From contig JALBUN010000010.1 in NCBI GenBank assembly GCA_025174535.1, forward strand, positions 868,001 through 932,000: a stretch of DNA of 64,000 nt. Direction: 5' to 3'. This document shows, piece after piece, positions 21,643 to 33,620 of this stretch (positions within the stretch are counted from its first letter, which is position 1; every line of letters begins with the position of its first letter). Source of the stretch: Cantharellus purpuraceus. Taxonomy: Eukaryota > Basidiomycota > Agaricomycetes > Cantharellales > Hydnaceae. The notes beneath the pieces were generated by a model. That model saw only the letters and a program-made list of their open reading frames with translations, made no database searches and was not told the DNA's origin. A program made the translations under genes and the position numbers.

Positions 21643-23290
21643 TGGAGCGTCTAATCTGAGATTAGGATTTCTCTGATCAAGATCCCCCAGTCTAGACTAT
21701 GACCGTAACCTCCACCATCACCTCCATCAGGAGGACCTGAGCTTCCATGCCTACCCAGAGGGGGAGGATTACTCCTTCCACTTCTATGTGGCAATGATGG
21801 TCTAGGCAAAAATGGATTAGGTGTATGAGGGGGACCAGAAGATCCATCATCATCAGGAGGTTCTCCTCCAGGAGGTGGAGCACCTCCTCCAGAAGCTCCA
21901 TAAGTTCCATGAGGAACCCTAATGGATTCTGGAATGCCTAAAGTACCCCTGCTCTGAACCTGAGGAGGAGTATAGAACATTTCTTCCAAACCAGCAGATC
22001 CTGTAAGTTTACTAGGATCCTGATGGTAAGGAGAATTGAAAAGAGTAGAGGGTCTGGGACCACAATTGTAAACCGCAGACTGTCTCTGTCTAATCTGTTC
22101 ATGATTAACTGGAAAGTTTTCTCCTTGATCCAATCTGGGAATCAAAGGAGCCTCCTTAACAGTATAGGCAACAGTTGACTGCTGAGCATCCCTGACTGGC
22201 ATAGATGCATGAGTGGGAAGATCATGTCCAAGGACAGGATTCACTGATGCATTAATGACTTTAGCTTCATAAAAACTAGTATCCACAGCAACCTTTCTCT
22301 GCAAAGCAGCTTGGGCAGCAGTGAAGCGAATTTTGAAACCATTAATGTCAGAAGACATCTCAGAAATATCTGGGAGAGCAGGAGACAGAAAGTCATCCTC
22401 CTCCTGCTGTCCCTACATTGCCTTCAGAATGGCCTAGTGACTCCCTTTGGAGTTCCAAAGACCTGGAAGTGCTTTGTGTTACACTACATGAAGATGTAGA
22501 AAACTTTTTGGCATTTTATTGGGATGCTGTATCCAAGTACAAGGGTTCTTGGAAACCAGTAAAGGAAGTTTCATCTGCTGCAGAACACTTTCTCTCATTT
22601 GCAATATGATTAAGAGTGTCTAACAGTTGCTTATACTTCCATGGATCAAGATAATATCCCATACTACCATGCTGACTAACTCATCCAGGATGTCTGAGCA
22701 GTACCACATTGAGTAACACTAATTCTTTCCTGAAGAGTCCAGTAGCAAGACAATTCAGAGCTCTAGTACCTGGTGCTTCCATACGATTAAAGCTCATCTC
22801 TGCAATGCTAAGGAGTGCATCTCTTCTGGAAGAGAGTAGGGGATCAAGTCTGACCTCTCTCCGTACTCTTGCTGCACTGAAGCTTTTCAAAGGCTTACCA
22901 GGCACTACGAAGACATTTTGTAATGGTCCTGTGATTAGGGGTCCATCAAAAGTCCAATTGGTAAGTGCATGGTTAGTCTGATCAACTTCCACAGCAAAAG
23001 AGGCATCAGCAGCACTAATCTCTTCATCCGTAGTAAATGTCTGGTCAAGATCATTCACAGGAGTGAGTGGGGATCTAGTGTGCAAGAAGCCAGGAGTGAT
23101 AGGGGCAATAGGTTGCTCTGGTTGAGCAGCCAAAGGAGTAGATGGGTCGTCCTCAAGTTGTTGTTGTTGAATTGTTGAAGTAGACATGTTGCTCAGCTTG
23201 AATGAGGTCAACTTGTCATGAGGTCAATACGATTCAAAATGAGTTTGTATACAAGTTGGTGTTGGATAAGGGTTTAGATAAAGAGGAGAG
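21643..23290 (-). pseudogene. E2 Gag N-terminal region (frame-broken)
   Basis: Two minus-strand segments, 23211-22681 (begins MTSFKLSNMSTSTIQQQQ) and 22358-21651 (glycine/proline-rich, GGGAPPPGGEPPDDDG), precede the capsid segment and belong to the same Gag by order and strand. 22359-22680 between them carries coding-like sequence with stops. The 5' LTR of E2 is not found; the element ends against another remnant near 23290. Confidence 0.62.
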
Positions 23291-24142
23291 TTAGGACATT
23301 GACTCCAGCCATTGTCGTATTGAAACTTGAATGTGCTATAATTGTGGCAAGTGTGGCCATATCTCCCCAGCATGCACTGAACCATGCAGAGAACATATTT
23401 GAGCTGATCTGACAAAAGCAGCCCTTGACAGTATGGTCTCTGAATCAGTTGCAGCTGCAATGGATGCCAAAGAAACAGCACAGAAGGCATCCACTCCAGC
23501 ACAAGAGGAAAAGCAGGGTTTTCAGGCCAGTCAGTGGTGAAGAGCATGCCCCACTTGACAAATCGGTTTTCAGTTCTTGAATCATGTACAATAGGGCTCA
23601 CAAGCGATATGCTACACTCATATCCCCCCCATGATCAGACTGAAACCAAAACAGCCATGCCTAAAAATTCTTCTCAACTCCTAACTGAACATGATGACTC
23701 TTCCCACATTTATGTTTGATCTGCAGACATCCATTGATGTACAAGAATCCCTCTGAAAATCCACTCTGTAGACACTGGATACCCTCTAGCAGTGGATGCA
23801 CTTCTCAACAGTGGAGCTACAGGAATGTTCATTGATGTAGAATATGTCAAGGCAGAAAAACTTCAAACACATCCCCTGCCACGTGCCATACCTGTTTATA
23901 ACATTGATGGGACCCCCAATGAAGCCAGTTCAATCAAGGAAGAAATTGACCTCATCTGCACATATAGGACCCATATGGAACATGCCACATTCTCTGTTAC
24001 AAGCTTGGGAAGCCTTGGTATCATCATTGGTCACACTTGGCTCATAAAACACAATCCAGAGGTGAACTGGTGCACAGAAGAGATAAAGATGACACATTGC
24101 CCTGATTCATGTGGAGAAGTACCAGAAAACAGAGAGCCCTTA
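23291..24142 (+). pseudogene. E7: Ty3/gypsy Gag zinc knuckle and protease fragment
   Basis: On the plus strand a CCHC knuckle (CYNCGKCGHISPAC, about 23340) is followed by broken frames. The protease frame 23792-24140 has LLNSGATGMFID where an active enzyme has DSGAT, so the catalytic Asp is Asn, and the second block LGIIIGHTWLIKHNPEV. It is cut at 24143 by LTR-G. Confidence 0.75.
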
Positions 24143-24953
24143 TGTAAGTACCCAAGGTACTTACTTACTGTAGTATATAATCATAATTAATGTATGCAGC
24201 ATTCCATTAAGGAATGCTGTCTTCTTGGTAGATATATGCACCCATAGGGTGCATATGTATAGCTATTATGTAATCCAGTGGACCCAAGTACATGTGTGAG
24301 TCCACATGTAGTAGACAGACCTTAGTAAACAACCACACTGTACAGCACATCACACAACCAATATACTTGGTTGAGTTCTGTGTAACATTGTGAACTAAGA
24401 CACCAACTTACACTTCTTTGAACTTCCAAAGGAAGAATCAAGTGATTCTTCCTCATTATTGAAGTTTTCTAGTCAATACTAGAAAACCGGCTGTTGCTGG
24501 TGTCAGATGTATACCAACCCCCCCAGTCACTCATATAAGTGAGCAACTAGTAGACTAACTTAGTGTAAGTACCCAAGGTACTTACTTACTATAGTATATA
24601 GTTATATAGTTATAATTAATGTATGTAGCATTCCATTAAGGAATGCTGGCTTCTTGGTAGATATATGCACCCATAGGGTGCATATGTATAGTTATTATGT
24701 AAGCCAATGGACCCAAGTACATGTGTGGGTCCACAACCAATATACTTGGTTGAGTTCTGTGTAACAGTGTGAACTAAGACACCAACTTACACTTCTTTGA
24801 ACTTCCAAAGGAAGAATCAAGTGATTCTTCCTCATTATTGAAGTTTTCTAGTCAATACTAGAAAACCGGTTGTTGCTGGTGTACAGACATATACCAACCC
24901 CCCCAGTCGCTCATATAAGTGAGCAACTAGTAGACTAACTTAGTTAGTCTACA
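24143..24953 (+). repeat. LTR-G: two direct, abutting copies
   Basis: Copy 1 is 24143-24563 and copy 2 is 24564-24953. Both start tgtaagtacccaagg and contain the same small palindromes. Copy 2 lacks about 30 bp present in copy 1 (near 24310-24360) and ends in ttagtctaca, while copy 1 lacks this last stretch. No matching TSD is seen outside the pair. Confidence 0.72.
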
Positions 24954-25557
24954 AAGATAGAAGAAAGAAAGGAGTCATCATAATGATGACTTGCAGTAGA
25001 GTGAGTTGTGCTGGCAGCACCCAGGACATCATAAATGATGAATGATGGCACGTAGTCAGCAGCAGAAGCCCCCATGAAGGGGACCCTAGAGAAGTTGTAG
25101 GGACTTTGTCAGGGTTCAAATGAGTCATATTCTATTTTTAGTATTTTCTCTTGATGCCCCTATCAGCACAGCCTGTCAGGGTGCGTCTCCCCTATTTCAT
25201 TGCCCCTATCACTTCCCCTATCTTTCCTCCCTATTATTCCCCTATCTTGGTTCTCCTATCCATCTCCATCATTTAGTATAAAGACTTGCCTTGGTGCAGT
25301 GTGATCCCCTCAGCTTGATCTCTGAGGATATCTGCTGTACCAGGTAAGTCCCATGTATTTATCAGAAACAGCTGTATAGACTGAGGATATCCGCTGTACC
25401 AGCTGGCATTATCTCTTATCGGCTCTCATCTATTGAATATCTTGTTGTTGTGGCCTCGTCATCAGCATCGCCCTCACAGACTTCCCATAAGGAGGACTCT
25501 AGGAGAGAGTCATTGAGGTTGTGAGACCACACAGATGATCGTACAATAGATCATCTG
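24954..25557 (+). other. 5' region of E5, probable 5' LTR
   Basis: Begins near 25113 with tgtcagggttc, holds pyrimidine-rich cccctatc repeats, a TATA-like tagtataaag at about 25275 and a duplicated gaggatatctgctgtaccag motif (about 25324 and 25384). It precedes Gag-like sequence. Exact LTR borders are not certain because no second copy or TSD was found. Confidence 0.45.
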
Positions 25558-26576
25558 TTGAACAGGAACCCCTCATCAAGTGGTTCTCTGATTAGAGAAG
25601 AAAGGAGGAGACAGTCATTAACTGCCTCCAATGTTCCTAAAGGAAAGGAATGTGCTCAATATACTAGCACAAGTAGAAGTAGCAATACTTCTGCTAGGGA
25701 ATCACGCAGCATGGAGTGGCATGAAACCCACAGGTCAATCATGAGATGAAGAGCATTAGTGAAGCTAGTGCTCAGGCAGCTAAGATGGCTGCCGAAGCAG
25801 GGCATGCTGCCACTACTATGGGGCAGCAAATTGCAGAGCTAGGAATGATGTTAAAATCACTCCAAGAGAACTCCAAGCAACACAAGTCACATTGCCAAAG
25901 ATCAGATTCTCATTGAGAATCTGAATCCAGAGAGCCTGGATCTCCCTGGAGTGAGAGGATTCAACTGAATGATCAGTTGGACAGAGGGAATCAGAGACCC
26001 AGTAATCCCTGTAAGGCAAGGATTACTGATCCAGTTTGAGGAAGAAACTCCTCAATCTATGGCAAAGGAGCTTGATCAAGAGATTGAGCTATGGAAACAA
26101 TGAGAAGTTGAGGCTTCTCGTAAACACAGATTAGCCCTTGAATAGAAGGCTAAACATGCAGAGCAGGAGCTTGGCCAGCTGTTTAGAGAGCAGTGGCCCC
26201 AGCAAGAGCTCAATGTGGCTGTTGATTTAAACTGACAGTCACAACATGTGCTGAACAGTTATCAGCACATATGAGCAGTGGGCCTTTCAGGAGACACCTG
26301 CCATGAGCAGCAAGATACCCAATGGGTACCTCAAGAAGATGTTCCCCATAACAGGGAACAATCAGCACCATTGACCCTAGAAGGTCAAGGCATACTGGAT
26401 CAATTGGATACAATTGATCCTATTGACAGCATTACTCACATGGTGCGAGTAGCCATAGTCAATAATAGAGATACAGACCCAGAGAAGTCTGTACTTGCCA
26501 AGGCAGGCATTAAAGCATTGCCTGCTGAGCAATATGCAGGAGGCACAGATCTTGAAGAGTTCAAGATCTTTGTAGC
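25558..26576 (+). pseudogene. E5 Gag, part 1
   Basis: Broken frames. The segment before the insertion reads LEEFKIFVA, and after the LTR-A excision point it continues GMLWWLKMNNLLGPS, showing one capsid-like frame split by the insertion. Confidence 0.6.
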
Positions 26577-28031
26577 TGTTATGACTATATTCATTAACGC
26601 CCAGATCCCCATCCAATCCACTCAGATCCCTGCGCATATGAAATCTATACTCCATTTGGAAACCGTCATGTCTCCATTTACCTGTCCGATTGTCACTGCC
26701 GATTCTGCCCATCCATCTCCAGTTCCGATTGATGCATCAGCATCACCATAGGAACCTGGACATCTGTCCCTGTCGGACTCGGACATACTCATGTAAGGCT
26801 GTCGGCCTTGGAGACCCATCACTGGAGTAATTATTATTAGATTTCAATTATGTATTTAGGCTGTCCTGTTAAGAAAAGATATGGAGGGGTGTTGTGGGTG
26901 AGTGTAAGATGAAGGTGAGGGATGGTGGCAAAGTAGATTTTTTTGAATAGGGGAGCAATTACTGTAAGGATGCAGATATATGCGGGGTCGATGGAAAGGT
27001 GTTGTTTAGTAGAGTGATGTTACCAAATATTAAGAACTGGGACTTCTGCAAAATATTTGAGCAGAAATGGGAATAGCAACACTTCGAAAAAGTGTTTGCT
27101 TAATAGAAGTGGATGTAATGATCCAAATCGTTCGTAATTTGAGATAGCAATAGTTGATGCAATATCCAAATGGGATATGCAAAAGATTTCAAATTGAATA
27201 GGTCGTTTAGGAGTTATTCCAGGAACGACAGAAAGTTGACACAAGCTGTTTGTTTGCAGCTTGGAAGGGATTGAGAATAGTGAATCTCCCTGTTGATACT
27301 CGTACACAGTTGTAGTTAATATACAATTTGACAATCACATGATAAAAAAGCCTTTTAGTAAGATTGAAACATATGATAAAAGAAATGATGTGGATACTGA
27401 TAATATGTGATGTCATGGGGAAAAAAATTTTATAGAGAAAGGAGTTTTTACCCGTTTGACTTGAGGTTTATGACGAATGAAAATCATCATAATACCTCCC
27501 TTTTTGAATAGTAGCCACCCCCGTAGAACGAAAGGATGGCTCACAAAATAAAATCGAAAATCACCTCCTCCTCATCCCTTAATCAAAAAATTCCCAAACT
27601 TTTCACAACTTTTCCTTATCATAAAACTCCCCCTTCTTGCTCCAATAGATTGTAATATTACTTGAATAAATTCTTGACATGTCCGACTGGGGACTTTATT
27701 CCCCAGTTTGAATCACGCCTAGTTCCTAAGTCTGACCCTAACTCCCTAAGTCGTACTCCATCTCTGAAATCTTGGACACCAGTATTAGTGAGGGCGCAGC
27801 ACATAAGCTGAAGCCAAGTCCGTTCAGACCCCCACAACGTACCCGACTCCTCTGACTCCTCCCAAACCTCCTCCCAAACCTCCAACCCAATCTCCAACCC
27901 AATCTCCAACCCAATCTCCAACCCAATCTCCAACCCAATCTCCAACCCAATCTCCAACCCAATCTCCAACCCAATCTCCAACCCAATCTCCAACCCAATC
28001 TCCAATCCCAATTTGGACCAAGTGTGTAACA
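26577..28031 (+). repeat. Solo LTR-A in E5 Gag, TSD gtagc, containing LTR-D and a 12-bp minisatellite
   Basis: Starts tgttatgactat and ends agtgtgtaaca. TSD gtagc at 26572-26576 and 28032-28036. Without LTR-D it is about 637 bp. Near its 3' end (about 27875-28000) are some ten copies of the 12-mer ccaacccaatct, the reverse-strand counterpart of the array in the E4 LTR. Confidence 0.9.
26867..27679 (+). repeat. Solo LTR-D nested in LTR-A, TSD tgtcc
   Basis: 813 bp, tgttaagaa to ttcttgaca, imperfect inverted termini. TSD tgtcc at 26862-26866 and 27680-27684. AT-rich, with no other copy in the window and no coding sequence. It is the third level of nesting: LTR-D in LTR-A in E5. Confidence 0.87.
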
Positions 28032-28036
28032 GTAGC

Positions 28037-28886
28037 AGGTATGCTATGATGGCTGAAGATGAATAATCTTCTAGGGCCATCAAGTACAAAGTTTCAACTA
28101 TTGTACTTAGGCACTTGCCTTAAAGGTGAGGCCCAGGAATGGTTCAACAGAAATGTAGAACACTACAACAGGGCAGTCCAAGACTGGACCCTGGAAACTG
28201 CAATCCAAGGATTGCAGCATAGATTCCTACACACCCTGATGCATCCTGCATCAAATAAATTTGACTCTGTAACACAGGGTCAAAGGACTGTTCACAAATT
28301 AATGAACAATCTAGATAAGTATGCAGGCTGCATGATAATGCCACCAGATGCATACATGTACAGGAAGAGGTTTGTAACCGCAATGTGCAAACCTTTGAGA
28401 CAAGAAGTCCTCAAGAAGGGCTTCAATGCTGAGTTTAGTAGTATTGAGCAGTTGTATGAAACTGCTTGAATGATAGAGGAAGCGACGTGATACCACCACG
28501 GTATGCAATGCCTGGAGAATGTGACTAACACGTCCTCCTCAACCCATAGACCAGTAGTCAATAGAACTACTGGTATGATGAATGCAGGGAGTCGACCCAT
28601 GCCCCATGGACAGCTCCCAATACACACTCATGACAAGCGAGTGCGCCAAGGCTAGAACCCTGTAGTGGAGGCTCCAGGTTCAATTCCAACAATTACTCCT
28701 TTAAGGGTAATTATCAATTGAAGTCACCAGCACATGTGAGTGGTGATCAACCAAACAACATTACCAGTAACATTGTGTGCTATGAATGTGGCCAGATAGG
28801 TCACATGTGACCCAGCTGCCCCAAACTAAAGGGCAACATAAGGTTGGCTGTGGTCCGAAAGGACATGTCCTCACACATAGTGGAGG
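28037..28886 (+). pseudogene. E5 Gag, part 2, with zinc knuckle
   Basis: Capsid-like segment LGTCLKGEAQEWFNRNVEHYN and LMNNLDKYAGCM (28059-28466), then a knuckle CYECGQIGHM-stop-PSC at about 28779-28818, where TGA stands in place of an Arg codon. Cut at 28886 by LTR-C. Confidence 0.8.
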
Positions 28887-29553
28887 TGTTACATCCTGTA
28901 ACACCAAGTCCAAACTCCAGACCTCCATCTCCCTTACCTCCATCCCTGTCAACTCCACCTCTGTCAACTCCACCTCTGTCAACTCCACCTCTGTCAACTC
29001 CACCTCTGTCAACTCCACCTCCATCAACCCTGAACTCCATTATTGTTCTCTTTATATGTAGTTTCTTCTTATGGGTTACAACAAACCTCCTTCTTTTATA
29101 TTGCTTAGTTTCAGTTCAGACTTGGGTCCAAACTCTGAACTCCTTTCCATGTTGTACTCCATATCCGTCTTATTGTCTTATCGTTTTAGTTTCAGCATTC
29201 AATTCTCCACATACTTATACAGGCTACTCTCTGTCTATTACAGTAGTTCATATATCAACTAAGATTTGCCCCATTAACTTCTTGGTTGCTAGCTTCTTGA
29301 CAAGTACCTTCTTGACAAGTTGAACTCCAGATCCCTGATCCAACTCTGTACTCTGAACCCCAAAATATTGGACCGACAATCTGAGGGGGCACAACACACA
29401 AGTTGAAGCCAAGTCCACTCAATCCAACTCAATAGTATTGCTCCCACTCTGTCTCCGGTTGAACTGGAACAGTAAAGTCCCATCTCCCTCTTTACTAGCA
29501 GCTGAACTCCAGCCTTTTTCCATTGAACCCCGAGTTGTTTCAGACACTTAACA
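28887..29553 (+). repeat. Solo LTR-C in E5, TSD ggagg, with 15-bp minisatellite
   Basis: 667 bp, tgttacatcctg to gacacttaaca, TSD ggagg at 28882-28886 and 29554-29558. About six copies of a tcaactccacctctg unit at about 28948-29030. Same LTR family as E1, in the opposite orientation on this strand. Confidence 0.9.
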
Positions 29554-30440
29554 GGAGGACAATATAGACAGATTCTCCCCAATAGAGGGAGAACATGAAG
29601 AAGCAATGGATGATCCCAAGGACCATCTAGAGGAAAAAATGCCAGCTATAGAAGTAGCTGACAAATGGAATGAGGAGATTGCCCCATACAAATGGGACAA
29701 CCAAGATGACGCCCCCAAAGAGGAGGCTACACCAATGTATTGCTCTAATGTGATACGAATTTGACCTAATAATCAAATTCCACCAAAATGCACCTATGCA
29801 GTGCATTTCTGTAGTGCAACAAGATTCCCAAGAAGCAGGGAATCATGACAGCTGCATATAGCTGCTGTCAGCATTGACAGATCAGCTGAACCTATGTATA
29901 ATCATAGGAGCCAACAGAAGTTGACAGTGCAACCTGATAGGCTGTGCATAAATGATAAAACAATCTCCAGGTATTGGGAGATTGGTGGAACACTTGCTCA
30001 CTGTCTATTAGACAGTGGGAGCGAGGGGATAATGATATCTCCTGAATTCACAGATGCGACAGGTATGAAAACCTTCATGCTAGAGCAACCCATTGCACTG
30101 CAATTAGTGTGCATTGGGAGCAGGAGTACCATAAAGTTTGGTAGTCGAGACATTGAAGAATACTTCAATGTCACCAGCATTGAGTATTATGATGTAATAC
30201 TTGGTACTCCATTCCTATGAAAGCTAGGAATATGCCTGGACTTCAATGGCCCAGGCTGAATCATGATAGGAACTGAAGAAGTCCCCACCAATGAAGAGCA
30301 TAATACCAATGCTCTTCATACCCTGTCATGGGGTACAAACTTAATACAAAGAAGGAGCATTGGCATGAATAAATGACACCAAGGGGGTAACTCTAAACAC
30401 AAGCTACCCACAACACAGTCCTTCCCAAAAGAAGGACCCC
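29554..30440 (+). pseudogene. E5 protease
   Basis: The plus frame 29894-30220 has the active-site block CLLDSGSEGIMISPEF and the second block YDVILGTPFL, then TGA in place of Arg before KLGI. The DSG is intact although the frame around it is decayed. Confidence 0.8.
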
Positions 30441-31320
30441 CCAATGGAGGATCCAAATAAGAACACGAGGCAAATAGCTTCGTCTCATGAAGGATCAACC
30501 ACCTACATGGCTGATCAGATCCCTCAGTTGAGGGATCAATGGAAAGAAAAGTATGCTGACCTATTCAGCAGCATACCATTAGAACTTCCCCCATTTAGGG
30601 AAGTTAACCATGAGATTAATCTCATGGATCCTGACAAGCAAATACATTATCGCTTGCCTAAGTGTCCAGAACACTACTGAGCAGAACTTTCAGAGAAAGT
30701 TCTGCAATACACCACTGCTAAGTGGTGGGTACCAGCTACAGCCTGACAGGCTGTACCAATGCTATGCATTCCCAAGAAAAATGGGAAGCTCTGTACTGTG
30801 TTTGACTTGCGTGAACAGAATGACAATACGGTGAAGGATGTAACACCCTTCCCTGATCAGGACAATATCAGACATGATGTTGCCCACCGTACATATCAAT
30901 CTAAACTTGATATGTCTAAGGCATACAAACAGATATACATCAGGCCAACAGATATACATCAGGCCAACAGATATACCCAAGATGGCATTTGCAACCATCT
31001 TGGGGACATTCATCAGCCAAGTCATGCAGCAAGGGGGCTGTAATGCCCTTGACATTTCAGCGGCTCATGACCGCCATTTTCCAAGAATATATCGGAAGAT
31101 TCATCCATGTATATCTGGATGACATATTTGTGTACTCTCATACTATACGAGAGCACAAACACCACCTAGAGATGGTGTTCACCAAGCTCAGGAAAGCACA
31201 TATGTTCCTGAGCAAGGATAAGATTAATCTATACTCAACAAGTATGGATTGCCCTGGTCACCTAATAGATGACCAAGGCATGCATGCAGATGTTGATAAA
31301 ATGCAGCAAATATGAGAGTG
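30441..31320 (+). pseudogene. E5 reverse transcriptase
   Basis: Blocks PKKNGKLCTVFDLREQND, KLDMSKAYKQIYI and VYLDDIFVYS with frame changes between them. A 20-bp tandem duplication (cagatatacatcaggccaa) lies at about 30931-30970. TGA replaces Arg codons at about 30678 and 30745. Confidence 0.83.
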
Positions 31321-31750
31321 GAGATGACCTATGTCATACCGCAAAGTCCAATGTTTCCTTGGACTAGTGCAGTATCTGGTACACTACATGCCAGATGTAA
31401 CTGCATACACAACCCCTTTATCAGGTTGTGCTCATAATAATCATCCATTCTTATGGATGCCGCTGCTGGAGAAATGCTTTGAAAGCATTAAGCTCCTAGC
31501 ATGTAGGGCTCCAATATTGAAGCCCATCAATGTCAATAACCCTGATACTATTTGGGTTATTACTGACGGCTCCAAGACTGGAGTCAGAGCCATCTATGGA
31601 CAAGGAAAAGATTGGCAGACCTGTCAGCCTACCAGATTCCTATCCAAGAAATTTAGTGCTGCACAACAGCACTATAAGACTCACAAGCACGAGACTATAG
31701 CTGTGCTTGAAGCCCTAATGAAATGGGAAGATAAGCTACTAGGATGAAAG
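31321..31750 (+). pseudogene. E5 RT connection and RNase H, part 1
   Basis: FLGLVQYLVHYMPDVTAYTTPLS, then WVITDGSKTGVRAIYGQG and ETIAVLEALMKWEDKLLG. It breaks at the LTR-F insertion (TSD gaaag at 31746-31750), after a TGA that stands for an Arg codon. Confidence 0.83.
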
Positions 31751-32524
31751 TGTTATTTTGAAGTGAGTCCAATATGAATTTTTGGACTTACCTCTGGGGG
31801 AATAGAGCCAGACTTCTGGGGAGAAAGGATGAGAGGGGGACAGGGGGACAGGAGCATATAGGAGGCTCAGGAGGTTTGGAGGGGTGAAGGGGGAAAAAGG
31901 GAACAGTTAAAGGGATGTTATAGGGAACAGGGGAAGCCCCTGTGAGTTCCAGGCCATTCCAGACATTCCATTATTTTTTATTTTCATCATCTCCTCATCA
32001 TGGACTATCCCTTCCATCATCACTTCATCACATATTCTATCATTGGGCTAGAACATTTAAGAAGGACTTTTACATCCATGAGGCCCCTTATCATGTATAA
32101 ATTATGCTTGTATTGCCCTTGAACAATTCAGAGTAATTATCTCTCATCATTCTTGTCTGTATGTTTAAACTATTCGTATCTGGAATAACTCCAGAATGAA
32201 CATGTATTTCTACTAGATTGTGCATATTCTGTTAGAATATTGCATACTCTATCCGAATCCTGAATTATGAAGCCATACTGTCACTTGCTATTTTCCTATT
32301 GAGCATTTACTCATATCTGAGTCATCTGCTCCTGCTGCTCGCTTAAATTATCAATATCTAGACAAAGACTCAACCAAATTACTTCAAATTTCGTGGGAAG
32401 ATACTATTCAACTGTATCCTCCATTAGACTATGCATACACCCAGTTCCCATCACTCCCTCAGTCACTATTCGACATCTACTCTTCACTCCCCCACAGCAA
32501 GGCAATTTTACACTATTCTCAACA
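31751..32524 (+). repeat. Solo LTR-F in E5 RNase H, TSD gaaag
   Basis: 774 bp, tgttattttg to attctcaaca. TSD gaaag at 31746-31750 and 32525-32529. Removing it rejoins the RNase H frame (KFVLVTDHKGLEY). No other copy in the window. Confidence 0.9.
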
Positions 32525-33317
32525 GAAAGTTCGTCCTAGTAACCGACCACAAGGGTCTTGAATACTTCAAGACCCAAAAGAACCTGTCTTTTAGACAGAT
32601 TAGGTGGTGGGAGTTCCTATCCCATTTCAACTTTACTACCCTGCATGTAGATGGGGTAGAGAACAAAGTAGCGGACTGTCTGTCACACTACTATGCTGAT
32701 GACTCCCCAACAGAGAGTCATCCCAACTACATCTACATGAGTGCAGATGTACATCTCAACTGTGAAGGAGAACTGCTCCCTACAGAGTGGTTCATTGAGA
32801 TCAGGACAGCAGCAGTCACCTGAAGGCAACTGCTTGAGAAAAAAGAGAACAGAGTGCTGGAAGCTGAAGCACTCAATGTTCAAACCAAATTATTGAATGA
32901 TGATGGAACACCATTGTGATCCCATGTTGAGCATGGGATCAACCTCGTGCAGATTGTACAAGGTGCATATAAAAAGGATACTGTCCTTTCTAAGGTGCTG
33001 GAAGCACCTAAAGAGCATGCATGATTTGGCATGCATGATGGTCTAGTATGGACCAAAAATATATACAGATGTGATGTCATCTGTATACCCTGCTCAGCAT
33101 TTCTGAAGGGGAGGAGGCTGGAATAATCAACCATGCACACCAAGTAGTTGGCCATTTTGGTCAACTAAAGACTGTGAATTACATTCGACAGTCATACCGA
33201 TGGCCAGGCATGGCCACTGATGTCAAATCATTCTACACTTTGTGTGTGAAGTGCCAAATGAATAAAGGCAGTGTGAAGAAACCCATAGGGCTTCTTCATA
33301 GCTTGCCAGTACTGGAA
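32525..33317 (+). pseudogene. E5 RNase H end and integrase zinc region, truncated
   Basis: VLVTDHKGLEYFKTQKNLSFRQIRWWEFL and VADCLSHYYADD, then broken frames to HQVVGHFGQLKTVNYIRQSYRWPGM and CVKCQMNKGS (H2C2 zinc domain). LTR-B sequence cuts it at about 33318, before the integrase core. Confidence 0.8.
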
Positions 33318-33620
33318 TTATATGGGAACCTCCTTTTCCCTATCAAATTCTATTTATGCAGCACCAATGTGCTCTATTTTGCTTTTCCATTCCTAAATAT
33401 CATTTGGTGCTTGTACCTGGAACAGCAGAAATAAATCATTCTGGGCTGAGTTCTGCATGGAATATTCCTGAAAAAATATGGAAAAATAGAGAATATTTGA
33501 ATAAGTCCATTCCAGGTACAAGCACCAAATATATGCTGATATTTAGGAATGGAAAAGCAAAGTATAGCACATTGGTGCTGCATAAATAGGATTTGATAGG
33601 GAAAAGGTGGTTCCCATACA
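33318..33620. repeat. LTR-B fold-back (head-to-head LTR-B starts)
   Basis: 33318-33421 is the forward start of LTR-B, and about 33423-33620 is the reverse complement of LTR-B bases 1 to about 200. The outer parts form an inverted repeat with arms of about 100 bp and a spacer of about 100 bp. Confidence 0.78.

Larger units (their letters stand above)
25113..33317 (+). mobile_element. E5: old Ty3/gypsy element, plus strand, CpG-decayed, with four nested solo LTRs
   Basis: Order on the plus strand: 5' region, Gag (25558-26576 and 28037-28836), protease (about 29890-30260), RT (about 30500-31320), RNase H (31331-31745 and 32530-32823), integrase zinc region (about 33120-33317). Insertions: LTR-A at 26577, LTR-D inside it, LTR-C at 28887 and LTR-F at 31751. 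Arg codons are repeatedly TGA. The 3' end is cut by an LTR-B fold-back. Confidence 0.83.

Noticed and set aside
24143..24953. CRISPR-like or tandem array
   Set aside because: Only two long direct copies with LTR-like ends; eukaryotic context.
27658..28089. Similar repeat-protein frames on the minus strand
   Set aside because: Same cause: minisatellite in the solo LTR-A.
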